DNA of 64,000 bases from Coenobita brevimanus (GCA_032717465.1 CM064690.1:29639153-29703152); one strand, 5' to 3'. Counted from the stretch's first letter, positions 44,301 to 55,099 are shown. Translations and numbers: made by a program. Notes: a model not told the origin generated them from the sequence alone.

Positions 44301-45985
44301 GTAAATAACAGATGGTAGTTTGTCACGAATCTCTTAAAATCCTAACACTATTCCAAAGCAGACTCAAACTTCTATTGATATTGTAAAGCAGACTCGTTAA
44401 CCTTATATAGATATTTTAAAGCAGACTCGTTAAACTATAGATATTTTAAAGCAGACTCGTTAAACTTCTATAGATATTTAAAAGCAGACTCGTTAAACTA
44501 TAGATATATTAAAGCAGAACTCGTTAAACTATAGATTTTTAAAAGCAGACTCGTTAAACTTATATAGATATTTAAAAGCAGACTCGTTAAACTATAGATA
44601 TTTTAAAGCACACTCGTTAAACTATAGATATTTTAAAGCAGACTCGTTAAACTATAGATATTTTAAAGCAGACTCGTTAAACCATAGATATTTTAAAGCA
44701 GACTCGTTAAACTATAGATATTTTAAAGCAGACTCGTTAACCTTCTATGCATATTTAACAGCAGACTCGTTACACTTCTATTGATAAAAGCGTTCATGCA
44801 GAAACTTTACCCACGAGATTAGTAAGTGACAGAAAATGAGAAATATAAAAAAGAAAAACGTAAGATTGGCACCTCTGTCTTGGCGAGGAGTAAGAGAGTG
44901 AGCGAGGAGGTGTTCTTCTAGGGGAAAGGTTGGTCTCAGCACTGTCTTCCCTTTCCGATCTGTCTTCCTCTGCCTCCTCTTCCTTCTCTTCCTCAGCCTT
45001 TGCGTCTTCTTCCGTCTTCTCCTCCTCCTCTTCCTCTGTCTTTGCTTCTTCTTCCTCCACCCTTTCTTCTCTCTCTTCCTCCTCCATCCTTCCCTTCTCT
45101 CCCTCACCTTCTTCCTCCTCCTCCGTCTTCCTCTTCTCCTCCATCACTGTCTCCTCCACTTTAATTTTCTCCACCTTTTCCTCTTGTTCCTTCTTACATC
45201 CTCCTTCCAAATCTTCCTCCACCCTCTCTTCCTCTCCACTCTTTTCCTCCTCCTCTTCACCCCCTTTCTTTGTTTTTCCATCCCCTTTCCCCTCCACTAT
45301 TCCTTCCTCTTCCACTTTCTTGGTCTCCCCTTCCACATCTACTTCTTCCTCTTCTACTTTCTTGATCCGTCCTTCCACCTTTCCGTCCTCTTCCACCCTC
45401 TCGCTGTCTTTCACCCTTTCCTCTTCCACTTTCGTCCTCTCCTCTTCCGTCTTCTCCTTTTCTTCATCCACCCTGGCTCCACCTCCACTTTCATCCACTT
45501 TGCCGCCATCCTAAGAGACGAGGAGTGGATTAGTTGAGTTTATGTTCCTATTCCTGATGTTTTGATTCAGGTTAAGGAAGTAGTGGTAGTAGTAGTAGTA
45601 GTAGTGGTAGTAGTAGTAGCAGTAGCAGTAGTAGTGGTGGTAGTAGTGGTAATAATGGTAGTGGTAATAGTGATAGCGGTAATAGTGGTGGTAGTGGTAG
45701 TGGTAGTGGTAGTCGTAGTCGTAGTAGTCGTAGTCGTAGTAGTCGTAGTCGTAGTCGTAGTAGTCGTAGTCGTAGTAGTCGTAGGAGTAGTAGTCGTAGT
45801 TATCAAAGTAGCAATCATATAAATAATAAAAAAATAAAATTAATAAAAAAGGGGCATCTCATCGTCTTTACGTTCTTCACATTTCAGTGGCAGAAAGGCC
45901 AATCTCACAGCTCTGCATCCTCGCCATAACACTTCTTCGTGACTAGAGACGTTGTGTTAATCTATTGTTACGACTCTGCACTCAA

Positions 45986-46079
<94 letters not shown>

Positions 46080-46318
46080 CATCTGAAACGTAAATTGCAG
46101 GTTTAAATTTCCCGCCTTCTGCAGTTCACCATCTTCCTTTGGGGGGATAGGGAAGTAGTTGGGGATAGGGACGTTTGTATAGACCGGTAGATGAGCAGCC
46201 TGGAAATGTTTTTTGCCACTTAGTGAAGGCTCCCCACTCCAGCACCCAAGTTAGCATATAAATAGTGTTTTTCTCATGAACTTACCCTCCACTTGTCACT
46301 CCGGTCCTCCTCCTCCAT
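38324..46318 (-). CDS. Tail-anchored acidic coiled-coil protein with two coding minisatellites, 6 exons
   Basis: Exons in transcript order: 46286-46318, 44873-45510, 39540-43946, 39083-39208, 38581-38726, 38324-38355. Phases close to give 1793 aa. I do not recognise the protein. Residues 12-223 are Glu/Lys-rich. Residues about 385-545 are an array of the heptad LETEREG. Residues about 555-700 contain further coiled coil. A module of about 70 residues occurs twice (about 785-870 and 1140-1215). Between them, about 913-1138 is an array of the decamer GEEEMKEEEK. A basic segment before the C terminus (RRTRRYF) leads into one membrane helix, AAMIFIVVFAAFVYGVYFL, ending FIFEF. This suggests a tail-anchored protein facing the cytosol, such as a tether or scaffold; that is inference. 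The intron 2 donor is weak (GTGCCA), but the phase fits. The start ATG is the first after a TATA/initiator promoter. Confidence 0.8.
38735..38900. repeat. (GGATAAGT)n array in an intron
   Basis: GGATAAGTGGATGGAT-type tetranucleotide array directly upstream of exon 5 (minus sense). Confidence 0.9.
41205..41880 (-). repeat. 30-bp coding minisatellite (GEEEMKEEEK)n
   Basis: About 20 nearly identical 30-bp units, degenerate at both ends, run in frame within the large exon. Most central copies look identical base for base, which indicates recent expansion or homogenisation. Confidence 0.95.
42975..43505 (-). repeat. 21-bp coding minisatellite (LETEREG heptad)n
   Basis: About 22 copies of a 21-bp unit encode LETEREG. 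Base changes are concentrated in the first and last few units. A unit of seven codons equals one coiled-coil heptad, so copy-number change lengthens the coil without breaking the register. Confidence 0.95.
43947..44775. repeat. Intron 2 with a 30-bp minisatellite TTTTAAAGCAGACTCGTTAA
   Basis: About twelve copies of a unit containing AAAGCAGACTCGTTAAAC and TATAGATATTT cover 44340-44775. The remaining intron sequence is AT-rich and unremarkable. Confidence 0.85.
45570..45800. repeat. (GTA)n/(GTC)n triplet array
   Basis: GTAGTA, GTGGTA and GTCGTA triplets extend for about 230 bp in intron 1 of the coiled-coil gene. Confidence 0.95.
45885..46080. repeat. Partial family A element running into (GA)n
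   Basis: CAGTGGCAGAAAGG and CACTTCTTCGTGACTAG identify a family A fragment (45885-45990). It is followed without a right terminus by (GA)n at 45992-46077. Confidence 0.7.
46085..46255 (+). repeat. Dispersed repeat family B copy
   Basis: TTCTGCAGTTCACCATC, GGGGATAGGG and the GTGAAGGC end match the copy at 18385 in order. It lies between exons 1 and 2 of the coiled-coil gene. Confidence 0.6.
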
Positions 46319-46493
46319 CTCGGCTGCCTCTGTCAAGCTGGATACGATCTCGAGTCCCGGCGTTAGGCTTGTCCGCACCGGCGAGATTGCGTGTGCGTGA
46401 GTGAGTGTGCGTGCAAAGACTGAAAGTGAGTGCGAGACTGAGTGACAAGGTGGAGGGCGCCGGAATCGTAGCTGTGCCGAAGCTTCGAACTGA

Positions 46494-46521
46494 ACTGACT
46501 TGGCGCCGTTTTCTATATATA
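46494..46521 (-). promoter_or_regulatory. Core promoter of the coiled-coil gene: TATA box and TCAGT initiator
   Basis: On the minus strand, ATATATATAG (46512-46521) is followed about 25 bp later by AGTCAGTTCAG, which contains the arthropod initiator TCAGT (46494-46498). Transcription starting there would give a 5-prime leader of about 180 bases whose first ATG in frame with the exon is at 46318. Confidence 0.5.
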
Positions 46522-46604
46522 TTTTTTCATAATCTTTGTTTCTATCCTGAGATTTTTTGCTTGATAGGTTTTTCAAAACTGGAGGGGATGGTTACAGCCT
46601 CCAT

Positions 46605-46690
46605 TAACCCTTTCAGTTGTCCTAAGCTGAATAAAATCGTCTGGATGCAGCAAGAGCGACGAAAATATATGACGTTGGAGGAAAGGGGTT
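46605..46690 (+). repeat. Family F fragment
   Basis: TTAACCCTTTCAGTTGTCC and AAGCTGAATAAAATCGTCTG match the related segments at 14320, 18545 and 53035. Confidence 0.5.
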
Positions 46691-46800
46691 GGAATTTAAT
46701 GGTCAGGTTGCAATGGTAAGGGGTAGCTTCAAGAAATCTTTGAAAATGTAATATCCAAGAGGTAATGCATGGTAGAGATGATGTTAGCATAATTTTACTC

Positions 46801-47005
46801 TTTTCACCTTAACTTGGCTCAAATTTTCGTCTTTTTGTAACTTTATTCACGTAGCTCGATGACAAACAGATAAACAGATATAAAAAAAGCGGTTCCTGTC
46901 CATTCGGTAGCACTTCTTCGTGACTAGCATTATATTCTAGTCTGTTGTTACAGCTCGCAATTTAGGAGGGAGGGAAGACAATTTTTGGCCAAGTTAAGGT
47001 GAAAA
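46801..47005 (+). mobile_element. Family A element with perfect 18-bp terminal inverted repeats
   Basis: TTTTCACCTTAACTTGGC (46801-46818) is matched exactly by its reverse complement at 46988-47005. The 205-bp element holds the family core CTTCTTCGTGACTAGCAT and no coding sequence. This is the best-preserved copy in the window. The shape is that of a MITE; the mobilising transposase is unknown. Confidence 0.8.
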
Positions 47006-47439
47006 TTGTAGTGATGGCATAATATTAAAGTGAAATATTACACAGAATGATAAAAACGAGTCTATTGTCTCGAACTGGAGCTCAGTGAACCATAGAAGCT
47101 TCGAACCCCGTCAGTCACCCTCCAGCCGTGAGAGGGGGAGGACGCTCGAGCTGTGTATATTTTGTCAGTGATAATAGTGTTTAAACAGCTTCCCCATCTT
47201 GCCCAGATAAACAAAGGTAAATGAGGATATGGTTCATCTGTTCTCTGATAGATACCAGTTCTTTCAGCTGAACCAGATCATGTGTACTGGTGTGAAAAAT
47301 GATGTGGAAATGAGTTTTTTGAGAGGAGTGTGGAGCTACGTGGTGAGACAGACTGATATAATATGAGGACGTGAAGGAGCGTTGTGGTGTTGATGTAGAT
47401 GTGAAGTTACGTGGAGAGACAAACAGAGAAATGAGGAGG

Positions 47440-47440
<1 letters not shown>
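47006..47440. other. Spacer, nothing recognised
   Basis: About 430 bp of mixed-composition sequence without a supported gene or repeat. Confidence 0.5.
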
Positions 47441-48255
<815 letters not shown>

Positions 48256-48379
48256 CTAACCTTTCTAACCCTCTGTTCCTAAGATCAAGTCCTTCAGTTC
48301 ACTTGTATCAATCTTAGAAGGGATCTCTGGTAATTGATGGAGGTAATGGGGACTAATTACAGCCCATTTACCTGCTAAT

Positions 48380-49150
48380 TAACCCATTTACCTACATAAT
48401 TAACCTGTCTACCTACTATTAACCCATTTATCCACTGACTTCACCCATTTCCCTACTGACTTCACCCATTTCCCTACTGACTTCACCCATTTCCCTACTG
48501 ACTTCACCCATTTCCCTACTGACTTCACCCATTTATCTACTGACTTCACCCATTTCCCTACTGACTTCACCCATTTCCCTACTCCCATTTCCCTACTGAC
48601 TTCACCCATTTCCCTACTGACGTCACCCATTTACTTACTGACTTCACCCATTTCCCTACTGACTTCACCCATTTCCCTACTGACTTTACCCATTTCCCTA
48701 CTGACTTCACCCATTTCCCTACTGACCACCCATTTCCTTACTGACTTCACCCATTTCCCTACTGACTTTACCCATTTATCTACTGACTTCACCCATTTCC
48801 CTACTGACTTCACCCATTTCCCTACTGACTTCACCCATTTATCTACTGACTTCACCCATTTATCTACTGACTTCACCCATTTATCTACTGACTTCACCCA
48901 TTTATCTACTGACTTCACCCATTTACTTACTGACTTCACCCATTTATCTACTGACTTTACCCATTTATCTACTGACTTCACCCATTTTCCTACTGACTTC
49001 ACCCATTTCCCTACTGACCACCCATTTCCTTACTGACTTTACCCATTTCCCTACTGACTTTACCCATTTCCCTACTGACTTTACCCATTTCCCTACTGAC
49101 TTTACCCATTTCCCTACTGACTTCACCCATTTACCTACTGACTTCACTCC
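48380..49150. repeat. 21-bp minisatellite CCCATTTCCCTACTGACTTCA
   Basis: About 34 copies of a unit that in most cases is 21 bp, with CCCATTTATCTACTGACTT and TTACC variants. The 21-bp period opens long frames on the minus strand (KWVKSVG heptads), but no start, splice or homology supports a protein. Confidence 0.9.
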
Positions 49151-49261
49151 TAAGCCAATTATAGTCATCAAAGTATCTCCAGAAAAATAAAAAAAAATCG
49201 CCGTGGTCCTGAAGAAGCAAGGAATTTTCAGGAACACGTAAAACCAGCGTAGATAATTAAA

Positions 49262-49748
49262 CGCACGTGTCTGATATTTTAATTGCACGTGTGTTTTCTG
49301 ATCACACCTGTATGATACCTTAATTGCACGTGTAGGAGATTCTGACAGGACGTGTATGATACCTTAATTGCACGTGTAGGAGATTCTGACAGGACGTGTA
49401 TGATACCTTAATTGCACGTGTGTGAGATTCTGATTGCACGTGTATGATACCTTAATTGCACGTGTGTGAGATTTTGATGGCACGTGTATGATATTTTAAT
49501 TGCACGTGCGGGAGATTCTGATTGCACGTGTCTCATTTTAATTGCACGTGTGTGAGATTTTGATTGCACGTGTATGATATTTTAATTGCACGTGTGTGAC
49601 TGCAATCGCACGTGTCTCATATTTTAATTGCACGTGCGTGAGAGTCTGAGTGCACGTGTATGATTTAATTGCACGTGTGTGAGATTCTGAATGCACGTGA
49701 ATATTTCAGCTGTACGTGTATGAGACTTTAATTGCACGTGTATAACGT
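49262..49748. repeat. CACGTG E-box minisatellite, about 22-bp spacing
   Basis: Around 19 exact CACGTG hexamers plus three variants lie in about 490 bp. The unit alternates between ATTGCACGTGTGTGAGATTC and ATTGCACGTGTATGATATTT. The hexamer is the most constant part of the unit. Confidence 0.9.
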
Positions 49749-49844
49749 TTGAATGATGGACTCTAAATTTGGCGTCTTGGCTTGTCTCGCTGATGCACCT
49801 AAGTCTTCCTTTAGTGACCCTCAGAATCTAGGGTCTTTTATACT

Positions 49845-50180
49845 CCTTCATACTCCTTCATATTCCTTCATATTCCTTCATACACCTTCATGCTCCTTCA
49901 TACTCCTTCATTCCCCTTCATACTCCTTCATATTTCTTCATTCTCCTTCATACACCTTCATACTCCTTCATTCTCCTTCATTCTCCTTCATACTCCTTCA
50001 TACTCTTTCATACTCCTTCATACTCCTTCATTCTCCCTCATACTCCTTTCATACTCCTTCATACTCCATCATACTCCTTTCATACTCCTTGATACTCCTT
50101 CATTCTCCTTCATATTCCTTCATACTCCTTCATTCTCCTTCATACTCCATCATACTCCTTTCATACTCCTTCGCCCTCAC
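49845..50180. repeat. 10-bp minisatellite CTCCTTCATA
   Basis: About 33 copies of the decamer CTCCTTCATA with CTCCTTCATT and TTCCTTCATA variants. Confidence 0.9.
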
Positions 50181-50625
50181 AGTTTTTATAATATGGACGA
50201 ACATAAGAGACATTGAGGATTATCTGTATTTTTTTTCAATTCAATTTTTTTTTTATTTAGGGAAGAAAGAACCAAAGGCCATTTTACTGGATACCCCGAA
50301 GACACTTCCCTCATTTAATTATTCATTTTTTTTATGTTCATTTTCTCTTCCTCCTTCTTTCCACTTCTTCCTGTTCTCATTCCCAAAAGTAAATCCTAAT
50401 GATACACTATGAAGATACTATTTTCTTTTTTCAGAGAGGAAGAACCTAAGGCTGAGCACCTACGAAAGTTTGCACTAAAGTGAAACAAAAGGAAGCCAGC
50501 GTTAGAGGAACCAAGGTCGAAAGTAAGGGGAGAGGCAGACCGAGGACGACTGCTCAAGACGTGAATTTTTGACAATGCAGGTCAGTGATTGCAAGACACA
50601 TAGCGTTTTTACATCATTTGGTGGG
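50181..50625. other. Spacer, nothing firm
   Basis: AT-rich sequence with two related words (GGGAAGAAAGAACCAAAGG and GAGGAAGAACCTAAGG). No gene supported. Confidence 0.5.
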
Positions 50626-52975
50626 TGCAGTGGGGTGGGATCGGGGTTGGGTGGGGTTGGGTGGGGTGTAGTGGGGTAGGATCGGGGTTGGGTGGGATGT
50701 AGTGGGGTAGGATCGAGGTTGGGTGGGGTTGGGTGGGATGTAGTGAGGTAGGATCGGGGTTGGGTTGGGTGTAGTGGGGTAGGATCTGGGTTGGGTAGGG
50801 TGTAGTGGGGTAGGATCGGGGTTAGGTGGGGTTGGGTGAGGGGTATTGGGGTATTATCGGGATTGGGTGGGGTGTCGTGGGGTATTATCGGGGTTGGGTG
50901 GGGTGAAGTGGGGTAGGATCGGGGTTGGGTGGGGTTGAGTGGGGTGTAGTGGGTTAGGATCGGGGATGGGTAGGGTTGGGTGGGGTGTAGTGGGGTAGGA
51001 TCGGAGTTGGGTGGGATGTAGTGGGGTAGGTTAGAGGTTGGGTGGGGTTGGGTGGGATGTAGTGGGGTAGGAACGGGGATGGGTGGGGTTGGGTGGGATA
51101 TAGTGGGCTAGGATCGGGGTTGGGTGGGGTTGGGTGGGGTGTAGTGGGGTAGGATCAGGGTTAGGTGGGGTTGGGTGGGGTGTAGTGGGGTAGGATCGGG
51201 GTTGGGTAGGGTGTAGTGGGGTATTATCGGGGTTGGGTGGGGTGAAGTGGGGTAGGATCGGGGTTGGGTGGGGTGTAGTGGGGTAGGATCGGGGTTGGGT
51301 GGGGATGGGTGGGGTCTGGTAGGGTAGGATCGGAGTTGGGTGGGATGTAGTGGGGTAGGATCGGGGTTGGGTTGGGTTGGGTGGGGTGCAGTGGGGTAGG
51401 ATCGGGGTTGGGTTGGGTTGGGTGGGGTGCAGTGGGGTAGGATCGGGGTTGGGTGGGGTTGGGTGGGGTGCAGTGGGGTAGGATCGGGGTTGGGTGGGGT
51501 TGGATGGGGTGTAGTGGGGTAGGATCGGGGTTGGGTGGGGTGTAGTGGGGTAGGATCGGGGTTGGGTGGGGTGTAGTGGGGTGCAGTGGGGTAGGATCGG
51601 GGTTGGGTGGGGTTTAGTGGGGTAGGATCGAGGTTGAGTGGGATGTAGTGGGGTAGGATCGGGGTTGGGTGGGGTTGGGTGAGGTGTAGTGGATTAGGAT
51701 TAGGGTTGGGTGATGTTGGGTGGGGTTCGATTGAATGTAGTGGGGTAGGATCGGGGTTAGATGGGGTTGGGTGCGGTGCAGTGGGATAGGATCGGGGTTA
51801 GATGGGGTTGGGTGGGGTGCAGTGGGGTAGGATCGGGGTTGGGTGGGATTTGGTGGGGTGTAGTGGGGTAGGATCGTGGTTAGGTGGGATTGGGTGGGGT
51901 TCGGTGGGGTAGGATCAGGGTTGGGTGGGGTTGGTTGGGGTGTAGTGGGGTAGAATCGGAGTTGGGTGTGGTTGGATGAGGCAGGATCGGGGTAGGGTGG
52001 GGTTGGGTGGGGTGCTGTGGGGTGTGATTGGGGTTAGGTGAGGTTAGTGGGGTGTAGTGGGGTAGGATCGGGGTTTGGTGGGGTTGGGTGGGGTGTAGTG
52101 GAGTAGGATGGGGGTAGGGTGGGGTTGGGTGGGGTGCAGTGGGGTAGGATCGGGGTTGGGTGGGGTTGGGTGGGATGTAGTGGGGTTTTATCAGGGTTGA
52201 GTGGGGTTGGATGGGGTAGGATCGGGGTTGGGTGGGGTTTAGTGGGAAGGGATCGGGGTTGGATGGGGTTGTAGACGGGTAGGATCGAGATTGGGTGATA
52301 TTGGACTGGGTTTAATGGGGTAAGATCGGGGTTGGATGGGGTTGGGGGGTTGGTTGACTTAGGTTCGGGGTTGGATGGGGTGCAGTGGGGTAGGATCGGG
52401 GTTGGTTGGGGTTGGGGGGTTGGTTGACTTAGGTTCGGGGTTGGATGGGGTGCAGTGGGGTAGGATCGGGGTTGGATGGGGTGTAATGGGGTATCATCGG
52501 GTAAGGTTGGGTAGAATGGGGTGTAATGGGGTAGGATCGGGGTTGGGTGGGGTATAATGAGGTGTAGTGGGGTAGGATCGGGGTTGGGTGGGGTGTATTG
52601 TGGTAGGATCGGGATTGTGTGAGGTTGGATAGGGTGCAGTGGGTTAGGATCGGGGTCGGATGGGGTGTAATTGGGTCGGACGGGGTTGGGTTGGGTTGAG
52701 TGGGGTGTAGTGGGGTAGGATCGATGTTGGGTGGGGTTAGGTTTTGTGTAGTGGGGTAGGATCTAGGTTGGGTGGGGTGTAGATAGGTGGGATCGGGGTC
52801 GGATGGCGTGTAGTGGGGTAGGATCGGGGTTGGGTGGGGTGCAGTGGGGAAGGATTGGAGTTGGGTGGGGTGTAGTGGGGTAGGACGGGGTTGCGTGGGG
52901 TTGGGTGGGGTTTAGTGGGGGAGGAGGGGGTTGGGTGGTGTGTAGTAGGGGAATAGGGGGTTGAGTGGGGTGTAA
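50625..52975. repeat. G-rich minisatellite, 2.3 kb (GTAGTGGGGTAGGATCGGGG)
   Basis: A long degenerate array of units of about 30-45 bp built from GGGGTTGGGTGGGGTT, GTAGTGGGGTAGGATC and variants. On the plus strand it contains dozens of runs of three or more G with short loops. Higher-order duplication is visible near 52345-52460, where a block with GGTTGACTTAGGTTCGGGG occurs twice. Confidence 0.95.
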
Positions 52976-53034
52976 TATTAGCTTGAACAAATTGAATAAG
53001 TCGATTTCAGTCTGGGTGTTAATGAAGACGGTTT

Positions 53035-53260
53035 CTCTCCCGTCATCCTGAGAGGGGTTTCTTAAGCTGATTGAAATCGTCTGAATCTAGTAGAGTGAGA
53101 GTTAAAAATGACGTCAGCAGATTGAGTGCTCTGTGTTCTGCCGCTACGGGTCGAGTCCTGGAGGTGGCCAGATGTTTTTATGTGATGTAGACGTTTTAAT
53201 ATTGCATTATTTCTACCTCCAGACGATTTTGTTCAGCTTTGGGTAGCCCTATCTTATGGA
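53035..53260. repeat. Family F element with inverted ends
   Basis: AAGCTGATTGAAATCGTCTG (about 53056-53075) and CAGACGATTTTGTTCAGCTT (about 53221-53240) are imperfect inverted repeats about 165 bp apart. Related ends occur at 53840-53870 and 53965-53985. Confidence 0.55.
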
Positions 53261-53412
53261 AGGGCTCAGTGACATTTAAATCTTGCCCCTCAAATTCCAA
53301 AAATTAGATATGCGTCCTCGTGCTGAAAGGGTCAGGAATTTTTGCATTCCACGCACAAGGTGGCGTCACCGCTGCGTTGGGGGGGAGGGAGGAGATCAAG
53401 TAGACGACACTG

Positions 53413-53697
53413 CTCTTTTTACTCTAACTTGGCCTATATTTGCTATCTCTCTCTATTTTGAATGTTGAGTCGTAACTATGGATTAACTGGGGGCAATTTT
53501 TCGACCTTTAGAGGCCTATTACCCGTAGCTCAGTGGCAGAGTGAGACGATACTACGGTCCTGCATCCTTTCCATGGCATTTCTTCGTTGACCAGCATCGT
53601 TTTCTGGTGTTAGTGTATTGCTAGAGGTCAGAAATCAAGATGGAGAGAGGGCAAATGCTTTTTTTCCGCCAAGTTTAAGTGAATAAAGTATCGTACT
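53413..53697 (+). mobile_element. Family A element, longer copy
   Basis: It starts CTCTAACTTGGCCTA and ends CCGCCAAGTTTAAGTGA. Internally CGTAGCTCAGTGGCAGAGTG resembles a tRNA A box. The core is altered (CTTCGTTGACCAGCATCG). Confidence 0.6.
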
Positions 53698-54288
53698 ATC
53701 TCTCAGGCTCCTGTGACTCACCTTCAACCGAATAACATAGTCCCCCCCTCCCCCGTCAGGTGGACATAGAGCACACCCCAACATTAGAGGGGTAACGTAG
53801 GCATTTATTAACCCCCTGATAATCGAAATAATTCTAGTGACATTCCAGTTGAACCATACGATTTTATTGAGCTGAGAGTGAGTCATAGGAGCGTTAGAGA
53901 GTTAATAGACTGTCAGCATTCATCCCTGCATGATTGGAATAACTCTTAGCATATTCTTTACAGCTGACAACAGGCGATTTGGTCCAGCCGAGTGTCATAG
54001 GAGCCTGAGAGACACGGTAACTAAAAATAACACAGTGGAGGTAAGGAAAGTATTGTAAAATAATTAAAATACAAAAAATACTAAGCTGCAGTTTTTATTT
54101 GCTCCTTGTGCAGTTAAGTGGCTACGCGATACTCTTACTTCTCCGTGATAAGCAGTAAATAACAGTCCTATTTATTCTAAGTGGTTCTAGATCGTAACAA
54201 CCCTTCTTTAGCAACCTATTCTGTGTACTACATACTAATATTCCCTTGTTTTTTTTTCAGGTAGCAAGTCAGGAAAGTACAGTTGAAG
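53698..54288. other. Spacer with family F-like words, no gene
   Basis: Contains ACGATTTTATTGAGCTGAG near 53858 and CATAGGAGCCTGAGAG near 54000. Otherwise AT-rich and unassigned. Confidence 0.5.
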
Positions 54289-54299
54289 TTCCGGACGCT

Positions 54300-54480
54300 C
54301 ACCATGTGTGACCGTGATGGCCGAGTCTGTATAGGCTTGGACTGCTGATCGGTAAGACCCGGGTTCGAATCCCGGGGAGGATAGAGGTAAAATTTAATAA
54401 AAATGGTGGCACTGTCCGTAGTGACCTGCTGCACACACACACATACATACGCACACACATGCACACCCACAGAGAGACAC
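54300..54480 (+). mobile_element. tRNA-derived SINE, plus copy
   Basis: The head has GATGGCCGAGTCTGTATAGG (A-box-like), an anticodon-arm-like GGACTGCTGATCG, and the perfect B box GGGTTCGAATCCCGGGG. It most resembles tRNA-Ser (GCT). The body that follows (GGATAGAGGT, GGTGGCACTGTCCGTAGTG) is shared with the minus copy at 54790-54970 and ends in a CACA-rich tail. The acceptor stem does not pair, so this is not a functional tRNA gene. Confidence 0.75.
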
Positions 54481-54489
54481 TCACAAGAG

Positions 54490-54615
54490 GGTTATACATG
54501 AGGGTGGGGCGTGGGAGGTAGGGGGGTTTTATTTCAAAATCCAAAAAATCCAATACCATTTTTTTGGACTTAGTAATAAAACCCCCCTTCCTTCCACGCC
54601 CCACCCTCATGCATT
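54490..54615. repeat. Near-perfect palindrome of about 115 bp
   Basis: The left arm begins CATGAGGGTGGGGCGTGG (54497) and the right arm ends with CCACGCCCCACCCTCATG (to 54611). The arms pair over about 50 bases with a handful of mismatches, around a short central loop near 54555. It lies exactly between the two opposed SINE copies. Confidence 0.85.
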
Positions 54616-54639
54616 ATGCAGTGTGTCTGCCTGTCGTGT

Positions 54640-54975
54640 ATGTGTGTGTTAGTGTATGTGTGGGTCAGCGTGTGTATGTGTGGGTCTGTGTGTCTTAATA
54701 TGTGTGTGTGAGTGAGTGTATGTGTAGACTTTTACATACCCTCCGGCAAGCCAACTACGTGACTGCCCACACCCCCAGGCAAACCACTAAGTGACCGCCA
54801 AACTGCCTTAATTAACCTCTAAGTCAACCGGGAGTCGAACCCGGGTCCAAATGACAGGCCACTACGGACACCGCCACCTTTTCAAATAACCTCTATCTTA
54901 CCGGGAATCGAACCCGGGTCCAGTAGATTGGCATACCGCCTCGCTACTCACTCTGCCACCACGGCCCCACTAGGA
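54640..54975 (-). mobile_element. tRNA-derived SINE, minus copy with two B boxes
   Basis: On the minus strand the head reads GTGGCAGAGTGAGTAGCG (A-box-like) and GACCCGGGTTCGATTCCC (B box). The body GATAGAGGTTATTTG, GGTGGCGGTGTCCGTAGTGG follows, then a second B box GACCCGGGTTCGACTCCC with a second, diverged body. The tail is GT-rich. It is thus a partial dimer of the plus copy. Confidence 0.75.
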
Positions 54976-55099
54976 ATGCGGCAAGAACTGGTACAATATT
55001 TTCTTTATTTGGTGTCAGAAATAAACAAGGGGAGACTGAACTGTATTACGTATATTAATTCGCTAAGGAAGAGTTGTTACGATATTTCCAGAGCCATTT

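Noticed and set aside
48409..49288. Minus-strand frames with KWVKSVG heptads
   Set aside because: A 21-bp minisatellite with frame breaks between blocks and no start or splice context; unlike the heptad array at 43 kb, no flanking coding exons exist.
48380..50180. CRISPR-like regularly spaced repeats
   Set aside because: The genome is eukaryotic and the arrays are head-to-tail minisatellites without unique spacers.
54301..54386. Functional tRNA-Ser gene
   Set aside because: A and B boxes are present, but the acceptor stem does not pair and the body continues as a SINE shared with the inverted copy.
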